Both the position numbers and the translations under genes were made by a program. From Betaproteobacteria bacterium (GTDB taxonomy: Bacteria > Pseudomonadota > Gammaproteobacteria > Burkholderiales > SG8-39), in NCBI GenBank assembly GCA_016234705.1, contig JACRAS010000088.1:1-33090 (forward strand): a stretch of 33,090 nucleotides of DNA, given 5' to 3'. Shown here piece after piece: positions 17,686 through 25,659 of this stretch. Numbering within the stretch: the first letter of the stretch is position 1; every line of letters starts with the position of its first letter. The notes beneath the pieces are model-generated. The model saw only the letters and a program-made list of their open reading frames with translations, did not search any database and was not told the origin of the DNA.

Positions 17686-18599
17686 CTCTTCTTGAACAGC
17701 GCGCGGATCGAACCCGGCGGCAGCATCACCGGGGCGAGCGCCAGCAGCACCAGCACGAGCGCCGCGTAGTCCTGCCAGTGCGGCCGCTCGGAGAGCACCA
17801 GCATGCCGCTGAACACCCCGACTACCGGTATCATCAGCGTCGACAGCGAAGACACGCCCACCGGCACCGAGGCGACGATCTTGTACCAGGCCCAATTGCA
17901 GATCACGAATGCGACCAGGACATTGTAGGCGAGGGCAACGGCGGGCCACAGCGTCAGCGAGTGCAACCGCTCGAGCTCGAATGCGAGCGCGCCGGCGTAA
18001 ATCGGAACGCCGCCGAGCAGCAATTGCCAGGCGGTGAGCGAGGTGACGGGCAGATCGACGGGGTAGCGCTTCATCAACACCGTGCCGATCGCCCAACAGA
18101 GCGCGCCGCCCAGCATCAGCAGGGTGCCCTTGGGCGCCGCCTGCACCGCCCGCAGTTCGTTCGACAGCAGCAGCAGCATGGCGGCCATTCCCAGGCAAAG
18201 GCCGAGGATGCGGCGCGCGCTCAGGCGTTCGTTCAACAGCCAGGCCGAGAGCAGCACGCCCCACAACGGCATGGTGAAAGCCAGGATCGCCGCGCGGCCG
18301 GAGGACATGTAGCCGATGCCGTATACGGAACAGAGGCTCCAGCCGGTGATGTTGAACAGCGCAATCAGCAGCAACCTGCCCCACTGGCCTCGCGGCACCC
18401 GCAGCGGCAGGTGCGCGTACGCGGCAACGGCGAACAAGCCCGCCGCGCCGCCGAGCACGCACACGCCGCGAAAACTGAGCGCCGGCACTTCGGTGAGCGC
18501 CAGCTTGATCATGGGCCAGTTGAACCCCCAGCCCAGGGTGAGCGCCACCAGCACCCACAGGATCGAAGCCGGAAACCCCTGGGGCTCCTGCCGGTTCAA
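17682..18599 (-). CDS. DMT superfamily (EamA) permease
   Basis: Inner-membrane transporter of 305 residues with ten predicted helices in two EamA repeats (first about 12-135, second about 150-290). Examples are ILWVLVALTLGWGFNWPMIKLAL at the start in part, then LLIALFNITGWSL and AALVLVLLALAPVMLPPG near the end. The GWGFNWPMIK and MPLWGVLLSAWLL-NERLS signatures fit drug/metabolite exporters. The start is TTG at 18599, needed to include the first helix, with GGGG 7 nt before it. It lies downstream of the mutase and thioesterase genes on the same strand, so it may export a related metabolite; that is inference. It overlaps gluQRS tail to tail. Confidence 0.88.
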   Translation of the reverse strand: MNRQEPQGFPASILWVLVALTLGWGFNWPMIKLALTEVPALSFRGVCVLGGAAGLFAVAAYAHLPLRVPRGQWGRLLLIALFNITGWSLCSVYGIGYMSSGRAAILAFTMPLWGVLLSAWLLNERLSARRILGLCLGMAAMLLLLSNELRAVQAAPKGTLLMLGGALCWAIGTVLMKRYPVDLPVTSLTAWQLLLGGVPIYAGALAFELERLHSLTLWPAVALAYNVLVAFVICNWAWYKIVASVPVGVSSLSTLMIPVVGVFSGMLVLSERPHWQDYAALVLVLLALAPVMLPPGSIRALFKKS

Positions 18600-18676
18600 G
18601 CTTTTTCCCCGGCATGCAACGCAACTTCGCCGGCGAGGACCGCGACGGGTGCGTGCGCCCCGAATTCAGCCTTCAT
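18596..18676 (-). CDS. Possible 26-codon small ORF coupled to the permease
   Basis: ATG at 18676 follows AGGA at 5-nt spacing and encodes 26 residues ending LHAGEKA. Its TGA overlaps the TTG start of the permease in a TTGA. It resembles no family I know. It could be a coupling leader or a chance open frame in the 95-bp space after the broken thioesterase. Confidence 0.2.
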   Translation of the reverse strand: MKAEFGAHAPVAVLAGEVALHAGEKA

Positions 18677-18694
18677 GCGGATCCTGCCGCGGCA

Positions 18695-19104
18695 TCAACG
18701 AGCGCCGGCATGGCGCTCGACGATGTCTCGCGCAAACGGCACCGCCCTGCGCGTGTCGGTGGTGCACTCCGACCAGTTCGGTAGCGGCCACTTCCGCGCC
18801 GCTCGTCGTACATGCGATGCATGAAGCGCATCGTTTTCGGCTTCATCTCGAGCAACTCGGAGGTGATGCGAATCAGCGCGCCCGCGTGCAGTTCCCGCTT
18901 GTACAGGGTGCGCTGCTCGACCGCCGCCATGCCGCGCCGGTTTTGCTTGAGATAGCCCGGCGTCATGCCGAGGGCGGCAAACAGGTGCCAGGTCGCGGCG
19001 TCGAAGCACGCAGTATAGAACTGCACGTTCATGTGATCCATGTGATCGATCTGCCACGGATAGACAACACCTCGATAAGTTTCGATCCCGGTTTCGACTG
19101 ACAT
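18695..19104 (-). pseudogene. Acyl-CoA thioesterase (4HBT hotdog fold), double frameshift
   Basis: The frame starting at ATG 19104 (ribosome site AAGGAGGAGG) encodes a hotdog thioesterase start: YPWQIDHMDHMNVQFYTACFD contains the typical Asp near HMNV, then QRTLYKRELHAGALIRITSEL. After MYDERR the conserved sequence changes frame twice. Skipping one base near 18798 restores AEVAATELVGVH, and skipping one near 18762 restores TDTRRAVPFARDIVERH and a stop at 18695. The repaired product is about 135 residues, the normal length. Unrepaired, the ribosome reads a non-homologous tail to 18673. The two extra bases are about 35 nt apart, so this is a decaying gene or local assembly error. The mutase gene ends 11 bp upstream, so a CoA thioester linked to that mutase is the likely original substrate. 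Confidence 0.75.
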
Positions 19105-19115
19105 GCCCTCCTCCT

Positions 19116-20795
19116 TCAGACCGTGACCAGCGGCTGGCCGAAACCGAGTTCGCGCCGCAGGGTCGCGCAGATCTCGCCGTGGGTGCAGCCGGCTTCGGCG
19201 GCCTCGACCACGCGCGCGAAAATGTTCTCTCGCGGATCGCCTGCTGCGGATGCCAGGCGCTCCTGCGCCGTTTGCGCCGCGGCCTGCGAGCGCTGCTCCT
19301 TGTACGCCTTGAACGCGGCGACATGCGCCTGCATTTTCGCCGGATCCGGCGTGGGCAGCGCCTGATGCTCGCTCGTGCCTTCTTCCACCCGGTAGGCGTT
19401 GACCCCGACCAGCGTCTGCTCGCCCGACTCTATTTTTTCCTGGAAGCCGCGCGCCGATGCGCCGATCATTTTCTGCGGGAGGCCCAACTCCACCGCCCGG
19501 AACATGCCGCCGGCGGCCTCCACCTGCGCCATGATGCCGAGGATTTTCTGCTCCATCTCGCCGGTGAGCGACTCGAGGTAGTAACTGCCGCCCAGCGGAT
19601 CGATCACGTCGGTAAGATGCGCCTCCTCGCGCAGGATGTTCTGCGTGTTCACGGCGATGCGCGCGCCGAATTCGGTCGGGCAGGACAGCGCCTCGTCGTA
19701 GGCGTCGGTATGCAGCGACTGCAGCCCGCCGAAGATGCCGGCCATGGCCTGCACGGTGACGCGCGCGATGTTGTTGAGCGGCTGCTGCCGCGTGAGATCG
19801 ACGCCCGAGGTCTGGCCGTGGAACTTGAAGCGCCAGGAGCGCGGATCGCGCGCGCCGAAGCGCTCGCGCGTGATGCGCGCCCAGATGCGCCGGCCGGCGC
19901 GGAACTTGGCGATCTCCTCGAACAGGCTGACCGATATGTCGAAGAAAAAAGTGAACCGCGGCAAAAATGCATCCGGCGCCATGCCGCGCGCCCGGCAATC
20001 CTCGGCGTATTGGATCGCCGAGGACAGGGTGAAGGCCATGGCCTCGACCGGCGTGGCGCCGGCCTGCTGCATGTGCTGCCCCACCACCGACATCGGGTTC
20101 CAGTTGGGTACGCGCCGATTGCAGAATTCGATGTGGTCGGTGAGGATGCGCCGCGCGCCGGGGAGCGCGATGCGGAAGAACATGTGGTTGGCGACGAAAT
20201 GGCTCAAGTAGTCGCTCTGGTTGGAAGTGCCGCTGATGGCGCGCCAGTCGGCGCCGCGCCGCTTGGCGGTCGCGAGCAGGAAAGCGAGCAGGGTAAACGG
20301 CGAAGGATCGTTCATGGCGCAGGAAGTGCGCGCCAGATCCACGCCGGCCAGGCACTGATCCATGTGCTCCACCGTGTTCGCCACCACGCCGCAGGTGCCG
20401 AGCAATTCCGCGTGGACCTCGTCCATGTCATAGCCGCGGAACACCGAGTTGCAGGGGATGAGCGACACCGCGGTGGCGCCTTGCGCGAGCAAATCCAGCA
20501 GGCGCGCGTTGTAATCGAGCGGCGTGCCGAGGCCGATCAGTTGGCGCTGGGTCCAGGTGCGGCCGCGATGCATGCTGGCATAGATGCCGCGGGTGTAGGG
20601 CGGCTGGCCCGGATAGCCGAGATCGGCGGCATAGTCGCCCTGCCGGTCCTGCGGCGTGTACAAGGGCTTCACCTCAATGCCGGAACGGTTGCGCGCGGGC
20701 TTGTCGCCGCCCACGCTCGCGGCGTATTCGCGCTGCCAGCGCTCGAGCCCGGTTTCGCGCTCGGACAGTTTCTCAGCGTCCAGTGGCTTGTTCAT
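19116..20795 (-). CDS. Coenzyme B12-type acyl-CoA mutase, large subunit, atypical active site
   Basis: A 559-residue protein of the methylmalonyl-CoA mutase large-subunit family. It has the TIM-barrel substrate domain ([19 protein letters not shown] at 67-85, [40 protein letters not shown]) but no C-terminal cobalamin domain with DxHxxG, so a separate B12-binding subunit is needed; none is in the window. Against methylmalonyl-CoA mutase, Tyr89 is His76, Arg207 (binds the substrate carboxylate) is Ala202 and Tyr243 is Gln240, while His244 is kept as His241. The substrate is therefore unlikely to be methylmalonyl-CoA; a non-carboxylated acyl-CoA is inferred. The start at 20795 has GAGGAG 7 nt upstream; an alternative ATG at 20861 overlaps the TetR stop codon (ATGA). 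It lies between the TetR and thioesterase genes. Confidence 0.85.
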   Translation of the reverse strand: MNKPLDAEKLSERETGLERWQREYAASVGGDKPARNRSGIEVKPLYTPQDRQGDYAADLGYPGQPPYTRGIYASMHRGRTWTQRQLIGLGTPLDYNARLLDLLAQGATAVSLIPCNSVFRGYDMDEVHAELLGTCGVVANTVEHMDQCLAGVDLARTSCAMNDPSPFTLLAFLLATAKRRGADWRAISGTSNQSDYLSHFVANHMFFRIALPGARRILTDHIEFCNRRVPNWNPMSVVGQHMQQAGATPVEAMAFTLSSAIQYAEDCRARGMAPDAFLPRFTFFFDISVSLFEEIAKFRAGRRIWARITRERFGARDPRSWRFKFHGQTSGVDLTRQQPLNNIARVTVQAMAGIFGGLQSLHTDAYDEALSCPTEFGARIAVNTQNILREEAHLTDVIDPLGGSYYLESLTGEMEQKILGIMAQVEAAGGMFRAVELGLPQKMIGASARGFQEKIESGEQTLVGVNAYRVEEGTSEHQALPTPDPAKMQAHVAAFKAYKEQRSQAAAQTAQERLASAAGDPRENIFARVVEAAEAGCTHGEICATLRRELGFGQPLVTV

Positions 20796-20857
20796 CTTGA
20801 GTCTCCTCGTCAAACGTTCAGCACGCGCAGCGCCGCCTCGAACAGGTTGCAGGATTT

Positions 20858-21442
20858 TCATGCCTTCTGCGCCTCGCCGAGCAGCCGCAGATAACTGCGC
20901 GCGATGCTGCGCGGGGAACTCCTGCCGCTCGCGCGGTACCAGTGCTGGGTCCAGTTGAGCGCGCCCAGGAGCAGCAGGCGGAAGTTCCGGCGATCGGTCT
21001 CCGGCGGCAGCGGCAGGTCCGCCACTAGCTGTCCGAACAGGCTGTCGTAGCCGTCGCGCAGTTTCACCAGGCGCGCCGCCGCCTTGGGCACGTCCTGCGG
21101 CAGCACGCGGATCACGACCAGGGCGTAGTCGCCGGTCTTGAGCAAAACCTCCAGATGCGCCACCGCGGCCGCCTCCAGCCGCTGCCAGGGTTCGACATGC
21201 TTGGCAACGGCGGCCCGCACGTTCTCGGTGATCAGCCGCACGCCCTGCTCGTACACTGCGACCAGCAGGTCTTCCTTGGCGGCAAAATGGTAGTACAGCG
21301 ATCCGGGCAGCATGTCCACGGCCGCCGCGATGTCGCGCATCGAGGTGGCGGCATAGCCTTTCTCGCGGAACAGCCGCGCCGCCTGGTTCAGGATCAGGGG
21401 CATGCGGTTATCGCTGCGCGGAATGCGTAACGCTCGGGTCAC
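20858..21442 (-). CDS. TetR/AcrR family transcriptional regulator
   Basis: A 194-residue repressor-type regulator. The N-terminal helix-turn-helix spans about residues 14-60 ([22 protein letters not shown], then [17 protein letters not shown]); the C-terminal ligand domain is helical, with [14 protein letters not shown] near the end, as in fatty acyl-CoA-responsive members. The start is GTG at 21442. A promoter and a perfect dyad sit 18-65 bp upstream, so autorepression is likely. It is the first gene of an apparent operon with the mutase (62 bp downstream), thioesterase and permease. An acyl-CoA ligand is inferred from the operon and operator. Confidence 0.92.
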   Translation of the reverse strand: MTRALRIPRSDNRMPLILNQAARLFREKGYAATSMRDIAAAVDMLPGSLYYHFAAKEDLLVAVYEQGVRLITENVRAAVAKHVEPWQRLEAAAVAHLEVLLKTGDYALVVIRVLPQDVPKAAARLVKLRDGYDSLFGQLVADLPLPPETDRRNFRLLLLGALNWTQHWYRASGRSSPRSIARSYLRLLGEAQKA

Positions 21443-21459
21443 GGGGTTTGCGCCCTAAG

Positions 21460-21481
21460 AAAGCAAACGACCGTTTGCTTT
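21460..21481. promoter_or_regulatory. TetR-type operator, 10-bp perfect arms
   Basis: AAAGCAAACG and CGTTTGCTTT flank a central AC. The core reads CAAAC-N4-GTTTG, which fits the published PsrA consensus (G/C)AAAC-N2-4-GTTTG(C/G) for TetR regulators of fatty acid degradation. It lies 18 bp upstream of the TetR start and overlaps the end of the -10 box and the expected transcription start. Confidence 0.7.
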
Positions 21482-21507
21482 ATAATCGATTTTTCCCCTC
21501 CGGTCAA
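21479..21507 (-). promoter_or_regulatory. Promoter of the TetR-mutase operon
   Basis: On the minus strand TTGACC (21507-21502) and TATAAA (21484-21479) are 17 bp apart. Transcription would start inside the dyad, the normal layout for a self-repressing TetR gene. A plus-strand TATAAT at 21481-21486 overlaps but has no -35. Confidence 0.65.
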
Positions 21508-21877
21508 CGCCTCCGGGGTCATTCGCCGGTATGCCGTCCGGCTGGTGCCGACAGTATCCGGCCGAACCACAGGGGCGCGCGGAGGTGGAACCGGGTTCGG
21601 GCGTCCCCGCTCACCCGGTTTTCCGGCCGCACGCAAGGCGAACCGCTGCCTGCCTGCGATAACAAAGGTTAAATATTGTCAAACAGGACTGCCCGCCACC
21701 CCTCCGGCGGCGCATAATCGCACGTGCGCTATTGGGTTCTTTTTTTGCCCTTTCCCCTTCGAGCAGAGCGATGCGAACCTTCAGCGCAGTTGCCGAGCGG
21801 TGCGACGAATGCAATTGAATCGTGAACACCGGGCCGATGAGGCGGGCCGCGCCCGTCCGCGTCCCTGATCGCATGCC
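21508..21877. other. Gene-free stretch before the diguanylate cyclase
   Basis: About 370 bp with no supported gene on either strand. It contains a 10-bp palindrome CGCACGTGCG at 21719-21728 and a short T-rich run at about 21738-21750. I see no convincing promoter for the downstream gene. The open frames here have no recognisable homology and no ribosome sites. Confidence 0.5.
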
Positions 21878-24538
21878 ATGAGTTTCGCACGCGTGCGCGC
21901 GACAGGTCGCACTCCCACGGGGACGCTCATCGCCTTCCTGAGTATTGCCGCCCTCGCCGTGATGCCCGTGGTGGGTTTCCTGATTTGGTCAGGCTACCAG
22001 GTGACGATCCACAACGCCGAAACCAGGACGCGCGACTATGCGGCGATACTCGAAGCGCGGCTGGAGGCCACGCTGCGCCGCGCCGACGCCGACTTGTGGG
22101 ACCTGGCGCGCGCGATCCCCATTGCGGCGCTGAGCCAGCGGGCGCTACCTCGTTACGCTCGCGAACTGAACGCCGATCTGGATTTCCGCATGTTCAACTT
22201 CAAGGAGATAGGCGGTTTCCGCGTCGCCGATCGCCACGGCGACACGCTCTATACCTCGGCCAGCGCAAGCGCACCCTATGTAAATGTTTCCGACCGCAGC
22301 TATTTCCGCTGGTTGCGCGACAACCCCCAGGCCGGTCCGGTTTTTTCCGAGGTCCTCACCGGCCGCAGCACCGGCCGACAGATCCTTGCCATCGCCAGAG
22401 CACTGATGGACGGGCGCGGAAATTTCTTGGGCATCGTCTATGCGCTGCTCGAACTAGAACACTTCCAGATGCAGTTCCAGTCACTGGCCATCGGCCCCCA
22501 GGGCGTGGTCTCGTTGCGCCGCAGTGACGACTACAGACTGGTCCTGCGCTGGCCCCATCTGGCCGGCGAGGTCAACCGGCCGCTGAGTCCGCAGAATCCG
22601 CTCGCGAAACAGATGGCAGCCGGCGCCACGGCGGCAACCCTGCAATTCATCGCGGAGAGCGACGGCGTCGAGCGCATCTTCAGCTATCGGGCGCTGGAGG
22701 GCTACCCGTTCCATATCAACGTCAGCTTCGGCCGCGACGACGTATTGGCCCAGTGGCGCGCGCGTTCGCTGGTGATTGGCGCATTGAGCCTGTCGTTGCT
22801 GGGCTTGCTGGCCTGGCTGCTGTTCCGGCTGTGGCGCACCGTAGTACGCGAGACGCTGGTAGCGGCCGAACTGAAGCAGTGCGAACAGGCCTTGCACGAG
22901 AGCGAGGCGCGCTTTCGCAGCCTGACCGAAATGTCCTCCGACTTCTACTGGGAAAGCGACGCCGAGCACCGGCTCGCGCGGCGCAGCTCCGGCGGCAATC
23001 CGAGCACGCTGTCGGTGTTCCAGCGGAGCGCGCAAATCGGCACGCGCCCCTGGGAAGTGCCCTATCTTTCGCCCGACGAATCCGGCTGGCAGGCACATCG
23101 GGCGGCGCGCGACGCACACCTTCCGTTCCGCAATTTCGAGCTTTCGCGCGTAGGCACTGACGGAACTGAGCATTTTATGTCGATCAGCGGCGATCCGGTG
23201 TTCGATGCCTCAGGCGCATTCAAAGGCTACCACGGTGTCGGCACCGACATCACCGCGCGCAAGCGGGCCGAGCAGGCCTTGCGCGATAGCGCGGAGAAGC
23301 TGCGCCTGTTCGCCGACAACGTTCCGGCCATGACCGTGTCTTGGGATGAGAACTTGCGTTGCCGCTTCGCCAACAAGGCGTTCGCCGAGTTTAACGGTGT
23401 TACCGTCGAGAGCATCCTCGGCAAGCACCTGCGAAAGGTGATCGGGGAGGAGGGGTACCCGGAGATCGAAGGCCATGTTGCGCGAGCGCTGCGGGGACAT
23501 TCGGTCTCTTACCAAAGAACGCGCAAGCTTCCAAACGGTGAGAGCCGCTACATCGAGGTCAAGCTTCTGCCGCAGATCGGAGACCAAGGGAAGGTCTTGG
23601 GCTTTTTCGCGGTGACGACCGACATTACCGAACACAAGCTGGCGGAGCAGGCCTTGCGCAATAGCGCTGAGGAGTTGCGCCTGTTCGCCGACAACGTTCC
23701 GGCCATGACCACCTCCTGGGATGTGAACTTGCGTTGCCGCTTCGCCAACAAGGCGTTCGCCGAGTTTAACGGTATTGCCGTCGAGAGCATTTTCGGCAAG
23801 CACCTGCGAGAGGTGATCGGAGAGGAGGGGTACCCGGAGGTGGAAGGCCATTTTGCGCAAGCGCTGCAGGGACATCCGGTCACTTACGAAAGAACCCGCA
23901 AGCTCCAAAATGGTGAATCCCGCTACATCGAGGTCAAGCTTCTGCCGCATATCGGAGACCAAGGGAAGGTCTTGGGCTGTTTTGCGGTGACGACCGACAT
24001 TACCGAACACAAGCTGGCGGAGGAGCGCATCCAGCGTGTCGCGCATCACGACAGCCTCACCGGCCTGCCGAACCGCATGTTGTTCCAGGACCGGCTGGAT
24101 CAGGCGATTAGTCTTGCCAAACGCGACTCGCGCCAGTTTGCGCTGCTGTACCTCGACCTGGACCGGTTCAAGCCGGTGAACGACAACCTGGGACACACCG
24201 CCGGCGACGAACTGTTGCAAGCCGTTGCCGCGAGAATCCGGCAACAGGTACGCGAATCCGACACGGTGGCCCGCGTCGGCGGCGATGAATTCACCGTGAT
24301 CCTGCCCGACATCGCCAGACGCGAGGAGGCGGAAACCGTCGCCAAGAAAATCATTGCCGCTGTTGCTACGCCGTTCCAACTCGGCAACCGGAAGCAGCGC
24401 GTCGACATCGGCACCAGCATCGGCATCGCGCTCTATCCGACGGACGCGCGCGACACGGACGCGCTGGTCAAGGCGGCCGATGCCGCCATGTACAGCGCCA
24501 AGCAAGTGGGGAGCAGCTTTCGATTTTGCGAAACGTAG
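21878..24538 (+). CDS. Membrane diguanylate cyclase with extracellular sensor and three PAS domains
   Basis: Makes cyclic di-GMP from two GTP. The 886-residue protein has a membrane helix (about 17-38), a periplasmic sensor of about 250 residues resembling a dCACHE domain (GDTLYTSASASAPYVNVSDRSYF in part, then GPVFSEVLTGRSTGRQ), and a second helix (about 297-317). Three PAS domains follow (about 340-460, 465-589, 590-714), the last two near-identical, then a GGDEF domain. The active site is GGDEF at 801-805, and RESD at 792-795 is an intact product-inhibition I-site. There is no EAL domain. The start ATG 21878 gives a short basic stretch before the first helix. The ligand is unknown. It stands alone between the TetR operon promoter and the phasin gene. 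Confidence 0.93.
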   Translation: MSFARVRATGRTPTGTLIAFLSIAALAVMPVVGFLIWSGYQVTIHNAETRTRDYAAILEARLEATLRRADADLWDLARAIPIAALSQRALPRYARELNADLDFRMFNFKEIGGFRVADRHGDTLYTSASASAPYVNVSDRSYFRWLRDNPQAGPVFSEVLTGRSTGRQILAIARALMDGRGNFLGIVYALLELEHFQMQFQSLAIGPQGVVSLRRSDDYRLVLRWPHLAGEVNRPLSPQNPLAKQMAAGATAATLQFIAESDGVERIFSYRALEGYPFHINVSFGRDDVLAQWRARSLVIGALSLSLLGLLAWLLFRLWRTVVRETLVAAELKQCEQALHESEARFRSLTEMSSDFYWESDAEHRLARRSSGGNPSTLSVFQRSAQIGTRPWEVPYLSPDESGWQAHRAARDAHLPFRNFELSRVGTDGTEHFMSISGDPVFDASGAFKGYHGVGTDITARKRAEQALRDSAEKLRLFADNVPAMTVSWDENLRCRFANKAFAEFNGVTVESILGKHLRKVIGEEGYPEIEGHVARALRGHSVSYQRTRKLPNGESRYIEVKLLPQIGDQGKVLGFFAVTTDITEHKLAEQALRNSAEELRLFADNVPAMTTSWDVNLRCRFANKAFAEFNGIAVESIFGKHLREVIGEEGYPEVEGHFAQALQGHPVTYERTRKLQNGESRYIEVKLLPHIGDQGKVLGCFAVTTDITEHKLAEERIQRVAHHDSLTGLPNRMLFQDRLDQAISLAKRDSRQFALLYLDLDRFKPVNDNLGHTAGDELLQAVAARIRQQVRESDTVARVGGDEFTVILPDIARREEAETVAKKIIAAVATPFQLGNRKQRVDIGTSIGIALYPTDARDTDALVKAADAAMYSAKQVGSSFRFCET
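23270..24019 (+). repeat. Tandem in-frame duplication of a 375-bp PAS-encoding unit
   Basis: Two adjacent 375-bp units (23270-23644, 23645-24019) each encode 125 residues from EQALR to EHKLA. By my count the two protein copies differ at 18 positions. Long stretches are identical at the DNA level too, so the duplication is recent. Confidence 0.9.
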
Positions 24539-24846
24539 GGACGCCGAGCTCGGTTTAGGACGGCGCGCGTGCGACTGCGCCTGCGCGGTTGGTGGGTTTC
24601 GATCGGAATCGGCGCTTATATCACGCCCGGCCCTGCCGGCCGATTCGGGCAGGTAAAACACCCCAAAAGTAAGCCCACGCTAACCCGACCATCGGTTGAC
24701 AGCGGCCGTGTTGCTTCAATTATTTGATATATATACATTTAACTGAATTCGACTGGGGTGCTTTCGCCCCAAGAATAATACAACACCCTGATTTAAATAT
24801 ACTTTGTGCAACACATCAAACAAATATTTCTCTTTTTAAAAAATAC
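24539..24846. other. Gene-free, increasingly AT-rich stretch before the phasin promoter
   Basis: About 300 bp without a supported gene. The first 110 bp are GC-rich with no clear terminator T-tract. From about 24700 composition becomes strongly AT-rich, unlike the flanks. A TTGACA at 24696-24701 has no good -10 at the correct distance. A small hairpin (GGGG at about 24755, CCCC at about 24767, loop of about 8 nt) lies in the middle. Confidence 0.5.
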
Positions 24847-24874
24847 TTGACAAGCAATTAGTTGAGTGTAGAAT
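24847..24874 (+). promoter_or_regulatory. Sigma-70 promoter of the phasin gene
   Basis: TTGACA (24847-24852) and TAGAAT (24869-24874) are 16 bp apart in an AT-rich region, about 90 bp before the phasin start. A near-consensus promoter fits a granule protein made in large amounts. Confidence 0.7.
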
Positions 24875-24882
24875 TCAATTTG

Positions 24883-24893
24883 TTGCAATGCAA
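24883..24893. promoter_or_regulatory. Possible PhaR-type operator
   Basis: TTGCAATGCAA is a perfect odd palindrome with core TGC-N3-GCA, close to the CTGC-N3/4-GCAG type sites bound by PhaR, the polyhydroxyalkanoate-responsive repressor of phasin genes. It starts 9 bp after the -10 box, where a bound repressor would block transcription. The assignment is by motif and position only. Confidence 0.4.
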
Positions 24894-24965
24894 TATTTTA
24901 ACGGTTCTAAAGCGATTGCACCTAAGATTGCTGGACTTATTCAATAACTTTTTCGGAGATCAAAA

Positions 24966-25508
24966 ATGTACGCAAGCCCTGAACAATTTACCGCCGGTAA
25001 TAAAGCCAGCTTAGATGCTCTTTTTTCCATCGCCAATGCCCAGTTCATCGCATTCGAGCGTCTGTCGGCGCTGAACTTCGAGACCACCAAAGCCACGTTT
25101 GAAGACAGCGTCAACCAAGCCAAGGCGCTGCTGTCGGTCAAGGATGCGCAAGAGCTACTCAACCTGAGCGCCGCCTCGGCTCAGCCGGCCCTGGAAAAAG
25201 TGATTGCCTATTCGCGCAACGTGTACGAAGTGGCGACCCAGACCCAGGCCGAAGTCACGAAGCTGGCCGAAACCCAGGCTGCCGAAATGAACAAGACCGT
25301 CGTCTCGCTGCTGGACAAGCTGACCAAGAACGCGCCCGCCGGTTCGGACGTCGCCGTAGCCGCGGTCAAGTCCGCCATGGCCGCCGCCAACTCCGCCTAC
25401 GACAGCTTCGCCAATGTGGTGAAACAAGCGACCGACATGGCCGAAGCCAATGTTACTGCCGCCACCGCGACCGTGGTGAAAGAAGCCGGCAAAAAGAAAG
25501 CTGCCTAA
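24966..25508 (+). CDS. phaP: Phasin family protein (polyhydroxyalkanoate granule-associated)
   Basis: A 180-residue, mostly helical amphipathic protein that coats polyhydroxyalkanoate granules. The phasin core is clear: FTAGNKASLDALFSIANAQF, then FERLSALNFETTKATFEDSV, LLSVKDAQELLNLSAASAQP and EKVIAYSRNVYEVATQTQAE. The tail is Ala/Val-rich and ends KEAGKKKAA, as in betaproteobacterial phasins. CGGAG precedes the ATG. It shows the cell stores PHA, although no synthase is in this window. It is monocistronic: its own promoter upstream and a terminator downstream. Confidence 0.95.
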   Translation: MYASPEQFTAGNKASLDALFSIANAQFIAFERLSALNFETTKATFEDSVNQAKALLSVKDAQELLNLSAASAQPALEKVIAYSRNVYEVATQTQAEVTKLAETQAAEMNKTVVSLLDKLTKNAPAGSDVAVAAVKSAMAAANSAYDSFANVVKQATDMAEANVTAATATVVKEAGKKKAA

Positions 25509-25560
25509 GCTTTCTTCAAGGAAACGCTGGCAGCTTCTCCTCCTCCTTTGCTGTCAGCGG

Positions 25561-25618
25561 CCCCGAGGGCAAGCTCGGGGCAAGCTAAACCCCGGGCTCA
25601 GGCCCGGGGTTTTTTTTT
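25561..25618 (+). terminator. Terminator of phaP, with a second hairpin before it
   Basis: The main hairpin is CCCCGGGC (25590-25597) with GCCCGGGG (25602-25609), a 4-nt loop and nine T. A separate 7-bp hairpin, CCCCGAG with CTCGGGG (25561-25580), comes just before it without its own T-tract. Confidence 0.85.
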
Positions 25619-25659
25619 GCCTGGGGCCCGGGACAATCCACCGCGATAGTTCTATACGT

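Noticed and set aside
18673..20355. A 560-codon minus-strand frame spanning mutase and thioesterase
   Set aside because: Over the mutase it is the wrong frame (Arg/His/Gly-rich shadow). Only its 3' part is real, as the start of the thioesterase.
19179..20894. Plus-strand 571-codon frame opposite the mutase
   Set aside because: Shadow of the mutase; composition rich in His, Arg and Leu, with no family resemblance and no ribosome site.
23210..24661. Minus-strand 483-codon frame opposite the PAS/GGDEF region
   Set aside because: Repeats within it mirror the PAS duplication on the other strand; no recognisable domain.
24696..24724. TTGACA as a second phasin promoter
   Set aside because: No acceptable -10 box at 16-18 bp; the pair at 24847-24874 is much better.
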